A stretch of 64,000 nt of DNA from Bacteroidales bacterium (GTDB lineage Bacteria; Bacteroidota; Bacteroidia; Bacteroidales; WRLA01). Below, piece after piece: positions 8,509 to 17,432 of the stretch. Position 1 is the stretch's first letter; every line of letters begins with the position of its first letter. The notes under the pieces were generated by a model. The model was not told the origin of the DNA. It searched no databases and worked only from the letters and a program-made list of their open reading frames with translations. The stretch is taken from contig WRLA01000004.1 in NCBI GenBank assembly GCA_009777825.1, positions 1-64,000 on the forward strand. The letters run 5' to 3'. The translations under genes and the position numbers were made by a program.

Positions 8509-9849
8509 ATGAGCGCATTCAAAGCATACGACATCAGAGGCATCTACAACGCAGATTTCAACCGGGACGACGTCTATAAAATCGGTTTTCACCTGGCGCA
8601 GATGATGCACACAGACACTATTTTAGTAGGACGGGACGCCAGAGTGTCGTCCGACGAGATTTTCGACGCCCTCACGCAGGGCATCCGCGATGCCGGCGTG
8701 AACGCCGATGACGCCGGATTGTGCACCACGCCCTACATCTATTGGACGACAGCGCTGAAAAAATACGGCTGCTCCGTCATGATCACCGCCTCGCACAACC
8801 CGAAAGAGTACAACGGGTTAAAGATTTCGCGCGAAAATGCCCTCCCCGTAGGATACGATTCGGGATTGCAGGTCATTGAGGAACGGATGAAAGCGCCCAT
8901 CACGCCCTTACTCCGAAAAGGCGTCATCCGCAAAGTGGATTACAAAAACGACTACATGGACTTCCTGTTGCGGTATAAAAGCGACCTCGACGGACTGAAA
9001 ATCAGCATGGACTGTTCCAACGGCATGGCGTCGCTCTTTGTGAAACAACTCTTCGGCGAACAGCCACACTATATCTATGACACCATAGATTGCACTTTCC
9101 CCAACCACGAACCCAACCCCTTAGATCCCGAAAGCACCGAAGACATCCGCACTTTGGTGAAAAAGACCAACTCCGACATCGGCGTCATCTTCGACGGCGA
9201 CGCCGACCGCGTGATGTTCATTGACGAACAGGGCGATTTCATCTCACCCGACCTGATTATCGCGCTGCTGGCGCACTACTGGCTCGAAGAACGACAGATG
9301 AAAGGCGTTGTTATTCAAGACATTCGCACCTCAAAATCTGTCGGAGAGTACATCCGGCAATTCGGAGCCACGACCATCACTTGGCGCGTTGGAAGAGCCT
9401 ACGCCGCCCCAAGACTGCGCGACATGGACGGTCTCTACGGCGGCGAATTAGCCGGTCATTACTACGCACGCGAGTTCTTCTACTCCGACTCGGCGCTCAT
9501 GACCGCGCTTATTGTCCTGCGTATCGTGCAACGGTTTAAAAAAGAAGGCGTCAGCCTTTCACAACTCATCAAACGCATCAGCCGCTATGAAAACTCTGGC
9601 GAGATGAACTTCCAATTAGAACGCAAAGACGACGCCATGAAAGCCATCGTAACACACTTCAGCGCTCAGGAAAAACCGCTACAACAGATGGACTTCGACG
9701 GCTACCGCTTAGAATTTAAAGAATGGTGGTTCAACATACGACCCTCAAACACAGAACCTTACCTGCGATTCATTGCCGAAGCAACCTCAAAAACACTGCT
9801 CCAACAGAAAATCGCTGAGGTAGAAGATATTATTAATAAACTAAAATGA
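8509..9849 (+). CDS. manB: Phosphomannomutase/phosphoglucomutase
   Basis: Interconverts hexose 1- and 6-phosphates for nucleotide-sugar synthesis. The 446-residue alpha-D-phosphohexomutase has all four signature regions: the phosphoserine loop TASHNPKEYNG with Ser near 95, the Mg2+ loop DGDADRVMF near 229, the sugar-binding GGELAGH segment and the C-terminal phosphate-binding RPSNTEPYLR. The bacterial family includes both PMM and dual PMM/PGM enzymes and sequence alone does not separate them here. With gpsA and ugd nearby, an envelope polysaccharide role is reasonable but inferred. Confidence 0.92.
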   Translation: MSAFKAYDIRGIYNADFNRDDVYKIGFHLAQMMHTDTILVGRDARVSSDEIFDALTQGIRDAGVNADDAGLCTTPYIYWTTALKKYGCSVMITASHNPKEYNGLKISRENALPVGYDSGLQVIEERMKAPITPLLRKGVIRKVDYKNDYMDFLLRYKSDLDGLKISMDCSNGMASLFVKQLFGEQPHYIYDTIDCTFPNHEPNPLDPESTEDIRTLVKKTNSDIGVIFDGDADRVMFIDEQGDFISPDLIIALLAHYWLEERQMKGVVIQDIRTSKSVGEYIRQFGATTITWRVGRAYAAPRLRDMDGLYGGELAGHYYAREFFYSDSALMTALIVLRIVQRFKKEGVSLSQLIKRISRYENSGEMNFQLERKDDAMKAIVTHFSAQEKPLQQMDFDGYRLEFKEWWFNIRPSNTEPYLRFIAEATSKTLLQQKIAEVEDIINKLK

Positions 9850-9860
9850 TGTCCATGATG

Positions 9861-9898
9861 CAAAACTCTGTGAACCTCTGTGTCCCCTGTGTCTTTTA
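9861..9898. repeat. Dispersed repeat, CTCTGTG family (copy 1)
   Basis: A run built of CTCTGTG/CCTCTGTGTC/CCTGTGTC units just past the phosphohexomutase stop. Related runs occur at 43943-43990 and, in the other orientation, within 58832-58924. Confidence 0.5.
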
Positions 9899-9912
9899 TA
9901 TAACAAACATTC

Positions 9913-10125
9913 TCAAGTACGTTCATCTAGTTGATTTTCAATTTTTTTCATTTCTTTTCGTATTTTGTTTAATCTTTTTTTGAGCCTTTCATTTTCATTG
10001 GTTTTGAGTAACGATTCGTCGTATTCTGTTTTTGTTTTTACTAGTGTGTACAGGATTCTTCCGAGTTTATTAGCAGTGGCAATAACCGATATCAAAAATG
10101 TCGTAATGTGTCTTACTCCGCACAA
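9913..10125 (-). pseudogene. Probable IS110-family transposase C-terminal fragment
   Basis: A 70-codon frame without an ATG (it opens at a TTG after a stop). The segment ATANKLGRILYTLVKTKTEY resembles the last helix region of IS110-family transposases, where a similar residue pattern precedes a charged coiled tail; here the tail is KKRLNKIRKEMKKIENQL. No N-terminal DEDD domain or central serine motif is present nearby. The fragment occupies most of the 355-base gap between the phosphohexomutase and apbE. An unrelated small protein is the alternative. Confidence 0.4.
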
Positions 10126-10193
10126 AAGCTAATGGACATTTTGGGATTATTTTCTCATAGCACCTCAAATTTTTTTCTTAACCGAAAAAAATC

Positions 10194-10201
10194 TATCTTT
10201 G
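10194..10201 (+). promoter_or_regulatory. -7 promoter element (TATCTTTG) of apbE, leaderless geometry
   Basis: TATCTTTG ends three bases before the apbE ATG. The expected transcription start coincides with the start codon. Confidence 0.7.
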
Positions 10202-10204
10202 CAC

Positions 10205-11209
10205 ATGAAAAAAATAATTGGAACTATACTGTTATTCTGCTTATTATTAGCGTTTTGCCACTGTTCCCAGCAGGGGAACATGAAACGGTTTACCTTTTCG
10301 GGAGGCACGCAAGGCACTTATTACCAAATCACCTACTATGCGGCGGATAGCATTGTAACGCAGACGCAGATACAGGAGGCGCTCGACAAATTTTTACAGG
10401 TAGCGTCGTTGTGGGATCCCGATTCGGAGATTTCGCGCGTCAACCGTAACGAAAACGTAAAGGTCGGAACGGACTTCCAAGCCATTTTTCACGAAGCGCA
10501 GGAGATTTCCCGACTCACGGGCGGCGCTTTCGACGTTACGGTCGGCGGATTGGTCAACGCATGGGGCTTCGGACCGCATCAGAAAGCAGACTCCGTGTTG
10601 ATAAAAATAGACAGTCTGCGCCAATACGTTGGTTATCAAAATGTTGACCTCATTGATTCCGAAGTCGTGAAAAAGTACCCAAACACAAAAATTGACTTCA
10701 ACGCCATCGCTAAAGGCTATTCGGTGGATTTGATGGCGAAGATTCTATGGCATCACGATATTGACAACTTCCTCGTGAACATCGGCGGTGAGATTTACGC
10801 TTCGGGACTGAAACCCGACGGTGGAAAATGGAACGTGGGCATCGAAAAACCGGCAGAGACCAACATTTCTGCCCAAAACGTTCTGGAAAATATCGCCCTC
10901 TCCAACAAAGCGACGGCAACGTCGGGAACCTACCGCAACTATTTCGTCAAAGACAGCATCCGCTACTCGCACACCATTGACCCGACCACCGGACGACCCG
11001 TCGAGCATACCTTGCTGAGCGTTACCGTCATCGCCGACAGGTGCGTAACAGCCGATGCGCTCGCCACCGCTTTCATGGTGATGGGCGTCGAAAAAGCAAT
11101 GGAATTTTTAAGCCAAAACCCGCAGTTCGACGGCTATTTCATCTATTGCGACGAAGATAACGAACTGCAAGTTGTTTATACTGAGGGATTTAAAAACCTT
11201 TTAATTTGA
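10205..11209 (+). CDS. apbE: FAD:protein FMN transferase ApbE (lipoprotein)
   Basis: ApbE moves FMN from FAD to a Thr/Ser of target proteins such as NqrB, NqrC and RnfG, outside the cytoplasmic membrane. The 334-residue product begins with a lipoprotein-like signal (LLLAFCHC) and contains the ApbE core: GGTQGTYYQITYY near 23-35, the FDVTVGGLVNAWGF segment, IDFNAIAKGYSVD and the C-terminal HTIDPTTGRPV metal/FAD motif. The ATG at 10205 was chosen; an upstream TTG lies inside the promoter. Its likely clients here are NqrC (51334) and the NqrB that must be encoded elsewhere. It is followed by the NlpC/P60 gene after 25 bases. Confidence 0.95.
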   Translation: MKKIIGTILLFCLLLAFCHCSQQGNMKRFTFSGGTQGTYYQITYYAADSIVTQTQIQEALDKFLQVASLWDPDSEISRVNRNENVKVGTDFQAIFHEAQEISRLTGGAFDVTVGGLVNAWGFGPHQKADSVLIKIDSLRQYVGYQNVDLIDSEVVKKYPNTKIDFNAIAKGYSVDLMAKILWHHDIDNFLVNIGGEIYASGLKPDGGKWNVGIEKPAETNISAQNVLENIALSNKATATSGTYRNYFVKDSIRYSHTIDPTTGRPVEHTLLSVTVIADRCVTADALATAFMVMGVEKAMEFLSQNPQFDGYFIYCDEDNELQVVYTEGFKNLLI

Positions 11210-11234
11210 ATTTGAAACATTTTTTTGAAATATT

Positions 11235-12020
11235 ATGGCAGATTACGGATATTGTAACACCAGCATCGTCGCCATGCGCGCAGAACCTTCCGAACGGTCG
11301 GAAATGGTTTCACAACTCTTTTTCTATGAGGTCTTTACCATCTTGGAAGACACGGTGAAATGGCTCTTTATCCGTTGCGAAAACGACGGATACACCGGCT
11401 GGATAGACCGCAAACAGTACGTCCCGATGACCGACAAGGAATACACCTTGTGGCGCGGACGCGGCATAGCGTTCCCGAAAGATTTGACGCTGACCTTGAC
11501 CGAAAAACAGACAGGCGAAACCATCCGCGTGTTCCACGGAACGCCGCTACCGGTTAATCTGAAAGGACTTATTGAAATAAACGATCATCTATGGGAACCA
11601 CAAGGAGAGATATTTTACCGTCCGATGTCGTCGCCGAACCGGAAAAATATCGTGGAGATGGCTAAGAGTTACCGGCACGTTCCCTATCTCTGGGGCGGAA
11701 AATCTTGTTTCGGATGCGACTGTTCGGGCTTCGTGCAGACCATCTATAACATGAACGGCGTTTCCATCAAACGCGACGCCTCCCAACAAGCCCGCGAAGG
11801 GGAAACGGTAAACCTCATTGACGAAGCCCTGCCCGGCGACCTCATCTTTTTCGATAACCACGAAGGCGACGTCATCCATGTCGGAATCCTCATCGAAGAG
11901 CAGCAAATCATCCACGCATCGGGATGTGTCAGGATTGATAAGGTTGACCATTTCGGGATTTTTAACGCTCAACAACAAACTTATACACACAAGTTGCGGG
12001 TGATAAAACGGTATTTTTAA
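11235..12020 (+). CDS. NlpC/P60 family cell-wall endopeptidase with N-terminal SH3-like domains
   Basis: The 261-residue protein has SH3-like segments in its first ~130 residues (VKWLFIRCENDGYTGWIDRK) and a C-terminal NlpC/P60 cysteine peptidase domain with the nucleophile in CDCSGFVQTIY near 163, the His in GDVIHVGI and the third polar residue in IIHASG. This family cuts D-Glu-meso-diaminopimelate bonds in peptidoglycan stems. No signal peptide is evident, so it may act on recycled muropeptides in the cytoplasm, as YkfC-like enzymes do. It probably forms a transcript with apbE. Its stop codon lies inside the first of the two direct repeats around the next gene. Confidence 0.88.
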   Translation: MADYGYCNTSIVAMRAEPSERSEMVSQLFFYEVFTILEDTVKWLFIRCENDGYTGWIDRKQYVPMTDKEYTLWRGRGIAFPKDLTLTLTEKQTGETIRVFHGTPLPVNLKGLIEINDHLWEPQGEIFYRPMSSPNRKNIVEMAKSYRHVPYLWGGKSCFGCDCSGFVQTIYNMNGVSIKRDASQQAREGETVNLIDEALPGDLIFFDNHEGDVIHVGILIEEQQIIHASGCVRIDKVDHFGIFNAQQQTYTHKLRVIKRYF

Positions 12021-12065
12021 AAATAAAATACTGATATTTCCGTTTTTTTCAAAATCAAAAATTGT
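12019..12065. repeat. Left direct repeat bracketing the DUF1016 gene
   Basis: A 47-base AT-rich segment that starts in the stop codon of the NlpC/P60 gene. It aligns to 13313-13363 with two substitutions and one four-base gap; the last 19 bases (CAAAATCAAAAATTGT and flank) match exactly apart from the gap edge. Confidence 0.8.
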
Positions 12066-12096
12066 GAAATGGGATTTACAATTTAAACGTCAAGAT

Positions 12097-13320
12097 ATGA
12101 CATTAGACGAGATACCATATAAAATTAACGGATGTGCAAAGACGATGAACAGATTAGAAGATACCAAAATGATCTATATCAAAAGCGACAGTCTCTTGCA
12201 AGACGCACAGCATATCATTGAAACGGCACAAGGTTTTGCCTACAGATCTGTTAATATCGCGATGTTGCGACGCAACTGGCTACTGGGAAAACGTATTGCT
12301 GAAGAGGAGTTACAAGGAAAAGACAGGGCAATATATGGAGTAGAAGTAATTAAAAAACTATCAGTTGAACTCACGCACATTTATGGTAATGGATTTGACA
12401 GCAGTAATTTATACAAATTTATAGACTTCTATAAAGCCTTTCCAAACATTTTCCACACAGTGAGTGGAAAATCATCTGACAACAATTTAGACGCAACGGG
12501 TCTAAAATCTTCAAATCAAATTTTAGACACAGTGAGTCTAAAATCTTCAAGCAAAATTTTCCAAACGTCTGGAAAATCTTTTTCGATGCTTACTTGGAGC
12601 CATTTCAGAACACTTTTGCAGGTAAAAGACCCTGAGGCACGCAATTGGTATATGCGCGAAGCAGCCGAACAAACATGGAGTGTACGAACTTTACAACGTA
12701 ACATTTCTTCTCAATACTATTTCCGTTTGTTGCAATCGCATAACAAAGAGTTGGTTAAGGCAGAAATGGAAGAAAAAACCGCTTCGTTTCAGCAAGACAA
12801 ATTAGAATTTATTAAAAACCCTGTTGTCGCCGAATTTTTGGGATTTGCTCCCAATAGTGATTTTACAGAAACAGAGTTCGAAAAAAACATTATCGCTAAT
12901 TTGCAGAAATTTATGATAGAACTTGGCAAGGGCTTCGCTTTTGTGGCTCGACAACAACATATCAGAACCGAAAAACAGGATTATTTCATAGACTTGGTTT
13001 TCTACAACTATATATTGAAATGCTTTGTACTCATTGACTTGAAAACGAGCAAAATTACGCATCAGGATGTTGGACAAATGGATATGTATATCCGTATGTA
13101 CGATGAACTGAAAAGAACAGATGGCGATAATCCGACATTGGGTATCGTGCTGTGCGCTGATACGGATGAGGATATTGCCCGCTATTCAATACTTCATGGC
13201 AACGAACAACTTTTTGCTTCAAAATATAAAACGTATATGCCCACCGAAGAAGAATTACGAACAGAAATTGAAACGCAAAAAAGATTGTTTTATCTTCAAC
13301 AGGGCAATAGTGAAAAATAA
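12097..13320 (+). CDS. DUF1016 / YhcG-type PD-(D/E)XK nuclease-like protein
   Basis: About 407 residues. The N-terminal part matches the DUF1016 N domain (LRRNWLLGKRIAEEEL, LSVELTHIYGNGFDSSNLYKF, WSHFRTLLQV) and the C-terminal part the YhcG nuclease domain (FVARQQHIRTE, YFIDLVFYN, FVLIDLKTS, with the D-ExK-like IDLVF/LIDLK pair). These proteins are common on mobile DNA and their role is unsettled. Start is uncertain: GTG at 12064, ATG at 12097, 12145 or 12169; the core domain begins near 12169. Between the two halves lies a 36-nt hairpin array. The gene is AT-richer than its neighbours and sits between direct repeats, pointing to acquisition. Confidence 0.85.
   Translation: MTLDEIPYKINGCAKTMNRLEDTKMIYIKSDSLLQDAQHIIETAQGFAYRSVNIAMLRRNWLLGKRIAEEELQGKDRAIYGVEVIKKLSVELTHIYGNGFDSSNLYKFIDFYKAFPNIFHTVSGKSSDNNLDATGLKSSNQILDTVSLKSSSKIFQTSGKSFSMLTWSHFRTLLQVKDPEARNWYMREAAEQTWSVRTLQRNISSQYYFRLLQSHNKELVKAEMEEKTASFQQDKLEFIKNPVVAEFLGFAPNSDFTETEFEKNIIANLQKFMIELGKGFAFVARQQHIRTEKQDYFIDLVFYNYILKCFVLIDLKTSKITHQDVGQMDMYIRMYDELKRTDGDNPTLGIVLCADTDEDIARYSILHGNEQLFASKYKTYMPTEEELRTEIETQKRLFYLQQGNSEK
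12448..12577 (+). repeat. Tandem array of four 36-nt hairpin units inside the DUF1016 gene
   Basis: Four stem-loops start at 12448, 12484, 12520 and 12556, an exact 36-base period (12 codons). Units 1 and 3 have perfect nine-base arms (ATTTTCCAC/GTGGAAAAT and ATTTTAGAC/GTCTAAAAT) and the same loop ACAGTGA; unit 2 has TTTAGAC/GTCTAAA with another loop; unit 4 has ATTTTCCA/TGGAAAAT. The encoded repeats read like HTVSGKSS, DATGLKSS, DTVSLKSS. Confidence 0.88.
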
Positions 13321-13363
13321 AATAATGATATTTTCGTTTTTTTTATTCAAAATCAAAAATTGT
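13313..13363. repeat. Right direct repeat bracketing the DUF1016 gene
   Basis: Partner of 12019-12065. It contains the DUF1016 stop codon and ends five bases before the ATG of the S46 peptidase gene. Confidence 0.8.
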
Positions 13364-13368
13364 AACAG

Positions 13369-15516
13369 ATGCAAAAGAAAAAACTTTTATTAATTGTCGG
13401 CGTGCTCTGCATGAGCATTTTCACGGCTAAAGCCGACGAAGGGATGTGGCCCGTGAGCATGATCAATCAACAGAATATCAAAGAGATGCAAGAGTTGGGC
13501 TGCCGGCTGACGGCAGAACAAATCGTCAGTTTTAACCTTTCCAGCGTCAAAGACGCCATCGTTCAGTTCGGCGGCGGATGCACCGGCGAGATTGTCTCGC
13601 CCGAAGGGTTACTCTTCACCAATCACCATTGCGGCTATTCGCAAGTGCAAGCCCATTCTGCGCCCGAACACGACTACCTGAAAGATGGATTTTGGGCGTA
13701 TTCCAAAAAAGAGGAACTGCCGAATCCCGGATTGACGGTATGGTTCTTGTTGAATGTCGAAGACGTAACCGACGCCATTCTCGAAGGCGTTACCGCCAAC
13801 ATGACCGAAGAAGAACGCGACAAAATCGTCGCAGAAAACAAAAAAGCACTTACCGAAAAAGCATCGGAAGAGAATGAAAACCGCATTTCGATTGAGGAAT
13901 TTTACCGTGGTAATCAATATCTTAAATTCGAATATGTCGTTTATAAAGACATTCGCTTAGTTGGCGTTCCGCCCTCTTCGATAGGGAAGTTCGGCGGCGA
14001 TACCGACAATTGGATGTGGCCCCGTCAAACCGGCGACTTCTGCATTTTCCGCGTTTACACCGCGCCCGATGGCTCTCCGGCGGAATATGCCGAGGAGAAC
14101 ATCCCGCTTAAGCCGAAACATTACCTCCCCGTCTCCATCAAAGGCGTTCAGGAAGACGACTTCGCCATGATATTGGGCTATCCGGGTTCGACCGACCGTT
14201 ATGCGCCCTCAAAACGCATCGAATCCGTTATCCATGAAACCGCCCCCGTTACGGTGGAGTGTCGCGAAGTGAAATTGGCGCAATACCGCAAACACATGCT
14301 GGCTGACAGAGACGTGTTCATCAAATATGCCAACAAACATGCCGGCGTCTCCAACTATTGGAAAAACTCCATCGGACAGATTAAACAGTTGCAAAACAAC
14401 AAAGTAGTCGAAAAACGACAAGCGTTGGAAAAACAATTTTCAACTTGGGCAGCGCTCAATAACCCAAACATGTTAAAATATGGCAACGTGTTGAGCGATT
14501 ACGACAAGGCATACGCCGAACTGTCGAAATATAACCGCGCCCTGCGCTATCATATCGAGGCGGGATTGCGCGGCAGCGAGGCAATTTCGTTGGCGCAAGC
14601 CTTGATAAACGCTAATACTTTCATCGTCGAAAAGAAAAAAGAGGAGTTTGAAAAAGACCTCCCCCGCTATCAAAAAAGAATCAACGATTTCTTTAAAGAC
14701 TACGACGCCGCCACCGACAGAGACGTTACCATCGCCCTGCTGAACCTCTTTTACCAAAATATCCCTGCCGACCTGCAACCCGAACTGTTGCAAAAAACAG
14801 GAAAAAGCAACGGCGGCGATTTCACCAAATATGTGGACAACGCGTTTAAAAAATCTATTTTCGTCTCCGAAGCGAAAATGAAAGCATGGTTAGAAAAACC
14901 GTATTCGCTTAATAACGACCCGTTTATGCAGATGGCTCAAAGTATGTGGAACTCCTATCAGGCGCTTTTGAAAAAAATGGAACCCGCACTGATGGACATC
15001 GAACGTTGCGACCGTCTCTTTATCGCCGGATTGCAAGAGATGCAGCCCGAAAAGAATTTCTATCCCGACGCTAATTTTACCATGCGCCTCACTTATGGCT
15101 CGGTGAAACCATACGCGCCACGCGATGCTGTTGATTATCACTATGTTACGACACTAAAAGGCGTGATGGAAAAAGAGATTCCCGACCACCACGAATTTGA
15201 CGTCGCCCCCAAACTGAAACAACTCTACGAAAAACAGGACTTCGGACAGTATGCCGATGAAAACGGGAAAATGATTGTCAACTTCCTGACCACCAACGAC
15301 ATAACAGGCGGTAACTCGGGAAGTCCCGTTTTAGATGCGGACGGCAACCTCATCGGACTCGCCTTCGACGGCAACTGGGAAGCCATGAGCGGAGATATTG
15401 CCTTCGAACCGGCGCTGCAACGCACCATTTGCGTGGATGCCCGATACGTACTTTTCATCATTGACAAGTTCGCTAACGCGCAAAATTTAATTCAGGAATT
15501 GACGATTGTGAAGTAA
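13369..15516 (+). CDS. S46 family dipeptidyl-peptidase (Dpp7-like)
   Basis: S46 enzymes release dipeptides from oligopeptides in the periplasm and feed amino-acid-fermenting Bacteroidota. The 715-residue product has a signal peptide (cut likely after TAKA), the catalytic His in TNHHCGYS near 84-87, an Asp in the GGDTDNW region and the Ser in GGNSGSPV. Eighteen residues after that Ser stands Gly (AFDGNW). At the equivalent position Dpp7-type enzymes carry Gly and acidic-specific Dpp11 carries Arg, so a Dpp7-like hydrophobic P1 preference is inferred. It probably followed the NlpC/P60 gene directly before the DUF1016 gene came in between. Confidence 0.93.
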   Translation: MQKKKLLLIVGVLCMSIFTAKADEGMWPVSMINQQNIKEMQELGCRLTAEQIVSFNLSSVKDAIVQFGGGCTGEIVSPEGLLFTNHHCGYSQVQAHSAPEHDYLKDGFWAYSKKEELPNPGLTVWFLLNVEDVTDAILEGVTANMTEEERDKIVAENKKALTEKASEENENRISIEEFYRGNQYLKFEYVVYKDIRLVGVPPSSIGKFGGDTDNWMWPRQTGDFCIFRVYTAPDGSPAEYAEENIPLKPKHYLPVSIKGVQEDDFAMILGYPGSTDRYAPSKRIESVIHETAPVTVECREVKLAQYRKHMLADRDVFIKYANKHAGVSNYWKNSIGQIKQLQNNKVVEKRQALEKQFSTWAALNNPNMLKYGNVLSDYDKAYAELSKYNRALRYHIEAGLRGSEAISLAQALINANTFIVEKKKEEFEKDLPRYQKRINDFFKDYDAATDRDVTIALLNLFYQNIPADLQPELLQKTGKSNGGDFTKYVDNAFKKSIFVSEAKMKAWLEKPYSLNNDPFMQMAQSMWNSYQALLKKMEPALMDIERCDRLFIAGLQEMQPEKNFYPDANFTMRLTYGSVKPYAPRDAVDYHYVTTLKGVMEKEIPDHHEFDVAPKLKQLYEKQDFGQYADENGKMIVNFLTTNDITGGNSGSPVLDADGNLIGLAFDGNWEAMSGDIAFEPALQRTICVDARYVLFIIDKFANAQNLIQELTIVK

Positions 15517-15539
15517 ATTGTTTTTTAAAAAAAATTTAC

Positions 15540-15547
15540 TACCTTTG
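15540..15547 (+). promoter_or_regulatory. -7 promoter element (TACCTTTG) of rpmB
   Basis: TACCTTTG, 43 bases before the rpmB ATG. Confidence 0.65.
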
Positions 15548-15590
15548 CACCCTGTTTTTTGAAAGTAAAAATATAATAAGAAATACCTAT

Positions 15591-15833
15591 ATGTCAAGAG
15601 TTTGTGAAATTACGGGAAAGAGATTTATGGTGGGAAATAAAGTATCCCACTCCAACAGAAAGACCTTAAAGAGGTTTAACGTCAACCTTCAACTCAAAAA
15701 GTTCTACATTCCGGAAGAAGACGCCTGGATTTGGCTCCGGGTCTCAATGGATGGACTGCGCAATATCAACCGGAAAGGCATCTCCGCCTGTCTGCGGGAA
15801 GCCGAAAAGAACGGGATCATTAAGATGTATTAA
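15591..15833 (+). CDS. rpmB: 50S ribosomal protein L28
   Basis: The 80-residue basic protein begins MSRVCEITGKRFMVGNKVSHS, the L28 signature, and ends with the short helix of the Bacteroidota form. L28 binds 23S rRNA near the exit side of the large subunit. In many Bacteroidota rpmB is followed by rpmG and a small DUF4295 gene; here lepB lies on the opposite strand directly afterwards, so it stands alone with its own promoter. Confidence 0.95.
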   Translation: MSRVCEITGKRFMVGNKVSHSNRKTLKRFNVNLQLKKFYIPEEDAWIWLRVSMDGLRNINRKGISACLREAEKNGIIKMY

Positions 15834-15878
15834 CCGGATTTGAAAAATTGCAGGTGAATTTTGAGGGCATCGCGAATA

Positions 15879-17390
15879 TCACGGCGCTTTCTTAAACAGC
15901 CTGCCAAACCGTATCTTTCCAAACCACGACTTATCCTTATCCAAAGAGAAAAAGACGAACGACGCCTTTCCGACGACGTGATTTTCGGGAACAAAGCCCC
16001 AATAACGCGAGTCGAGAGAGTTGTGGCGGTTGTCGCCCATCATCCAGTAATAGTTCATTCGGAAGGTGTATGTTGTTGCCGGTTCGCCGTTAATCAGGAT
16101 ATTGTCGCCTTCAATTTTCAGGGTATTTTTTTCGTAAACCTCTATGATTCTACGGTATAGTGCTATGTTTTCCTTGGTGAGCGGGACGGTTGCGCCTGCT
16201 TCGGGGATGTACAGCGGACCGAAGTTGTCCACGTTCCAGTGAAATAAAGAGGTGTCGAAGGGGAATATGTCGGTGTCGGGCGTTCCTGCCGGCGTCAGCA
16301 TGGCTTCCACCGATGATACATTGGAAAACGTGGCGATTTTGTCCGCAACCTCTTGCGTAAGCGGCAGCAGTCCGTACTGATAATATTTGGCGGATTCTGT
16401 GTAATAGCCCTTGCTTTCGGATGATAGCGGCAGTTGGTCTAACTGTCTTTTGGAGAGCGGACCGTCTTTCGTATGTATTTTATACATGTATTGAAGTCCT
16501 TTGGGGTCTTCCATCAATTTTCCGTTGATGTAAAGTTTGTGATTGTCAATGAGTAACGTGTCTCCTGCTATTCCGACGCAACGTTTCACATAGTGTTCTT
16601 CCTTGTCTATCGGACGGCTGATTACGGTATAATTTTTCCATATTTTATCCCGTCCTATGTTGCGGACGGCTCGGTAATAATCGTCCGCCCGCCTTTCTAA
16701 GATGACCGTATCGCCGGTGGGATAGTTGAACACCACGTCGTCATAACGTTTCACTTTCCCAAATCCCGGAAAACGGTGATAAGGCAATTTTATCCACTCC
16801 ACGTAACTGTTTGTGGACTCCGTCATCGGCATGGTATTGTGTACGAAAGGAATAGCCAACGGCGTGCCGGGCGCTTTCGAGCCGTAAGCCATCTTGCTCA
16901 CAAAGAGATAGTCGCCCACTAAAAGGGAATTTTCCATCGAAGAGGTCGGAATCATGTAGAGTTCTATCATAAAAGTGCGGATGATGAACGCTGCCACGCC
17001 CGCCCAAATCAAAGAGTCAACCCATTCCCGTGTTTTGGATTTTTTGGGCGGTTTTAGTTTATCGGGAGGCGTAAAGTATTCTTTGTCAGAAAGTTCCAAG
17101 TGCGGAAAATAGATGAACGGGAAGAAAACCGCCAGCGCTAATTGGCGGAGTTTGAATTTTCCGTAACATCGTGCCGTGTCCACCGTCAGCAGAAATACGA
17201 TGAAAATGTTGATAAACGGAATAAGCCACAGAATAAACCAGTAAAAGCGTTTCTGTGTGATTTTCAGCCAGATAACATAATTGTATATCGGAACAAAAGC
17301 TTGCCACGATTTATACCCCGCATCGGCAAAGGTTTTCCATAATAAAAAGGGATAACAAAGTATCAGAGTGTATAAAATAATTTCTACCAT
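15879..17390 (-). CDS. lepB: Signal peptidase I
   Basis: Membrane serine protease that removes signal peptides of Sec and Tat substrates. The 503-residue protein is of the long Bacteroidota type: several N-terminal membrane segments within the first ~95 residues, a further hydrophobic anchor near 125-140, then the catalytic domain with Ser near 151 (PTSSMENSLLVGD), the Lys in HYVKRCVGIAGD and the C-terminal box MMGDNRHNSLDSRYWGFVP. A ~100-residue insertion separates the Lys motif from the C-terminal box. It lies 42 bases downstream of the GNAT gene on the same strand with no promoter of its own in the gap. Confidence 0.94.
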   Translation of the reverse strand: MVEIILYTLILCYPFLLWKTFADAGYKSWQAFVPIYNYVIWLKITQKRFYWFILWLIPFINIFIVFLLTVDTARCYGKFKLRQLALAVFFPFIYFPHLELSDKEYFTPPDKLKPPKKSKTREWVDSLIWAGVAAFIIRTFMIELYMIPTSSMENSLLVGDYLFVSKMAYGSKAPGTPLAIPFVHNTMPMTESTNSYVEWIKLPYHRFPGFGKVKRYDDVVFNYPTGDTVILERRADDYYRAVRNIGRDKIWKNYTVISRPIDKEEHYVKRCVGIAGDTLLIDNHKLYINGKLMEDPKGLQYMYKIHTKDGPLSKRQLDQLPLSSESKGYYTESAKYYQYGLLPLTQEVADKIATFSNVSSVEAMLTPAGTPDTDIFPFDTSLFHWNVDNFGPLYIPEAGATVPLTKENIALYRRIIEVYEKNTLKIEGDNILINGEPATTYTFRMNYYWMMGDNRHNSLDSRYWGFVPENHVVGKASFVFFSLDKDKSWFGKIRFGRLFKKAP

Positions 17391-17432
17391 AAATTTATAA
17401 ATTTCAATGTTATTAATTTCTTTCCATATTTG

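Noticed and set aside
12064-12096. GTG at 12064 as the DUF1016 start
   Set aside because: It lies within the direct repeat and upstream of the family's normal N-terminus; later ATGs fit better, though it cannot be excluded.
12448-12577. A miniature CRISPR array
   Set aside because: The 36-base period suggested repeat-spacer, but arms vary with compensation, the array is coding and no cas gene is near.
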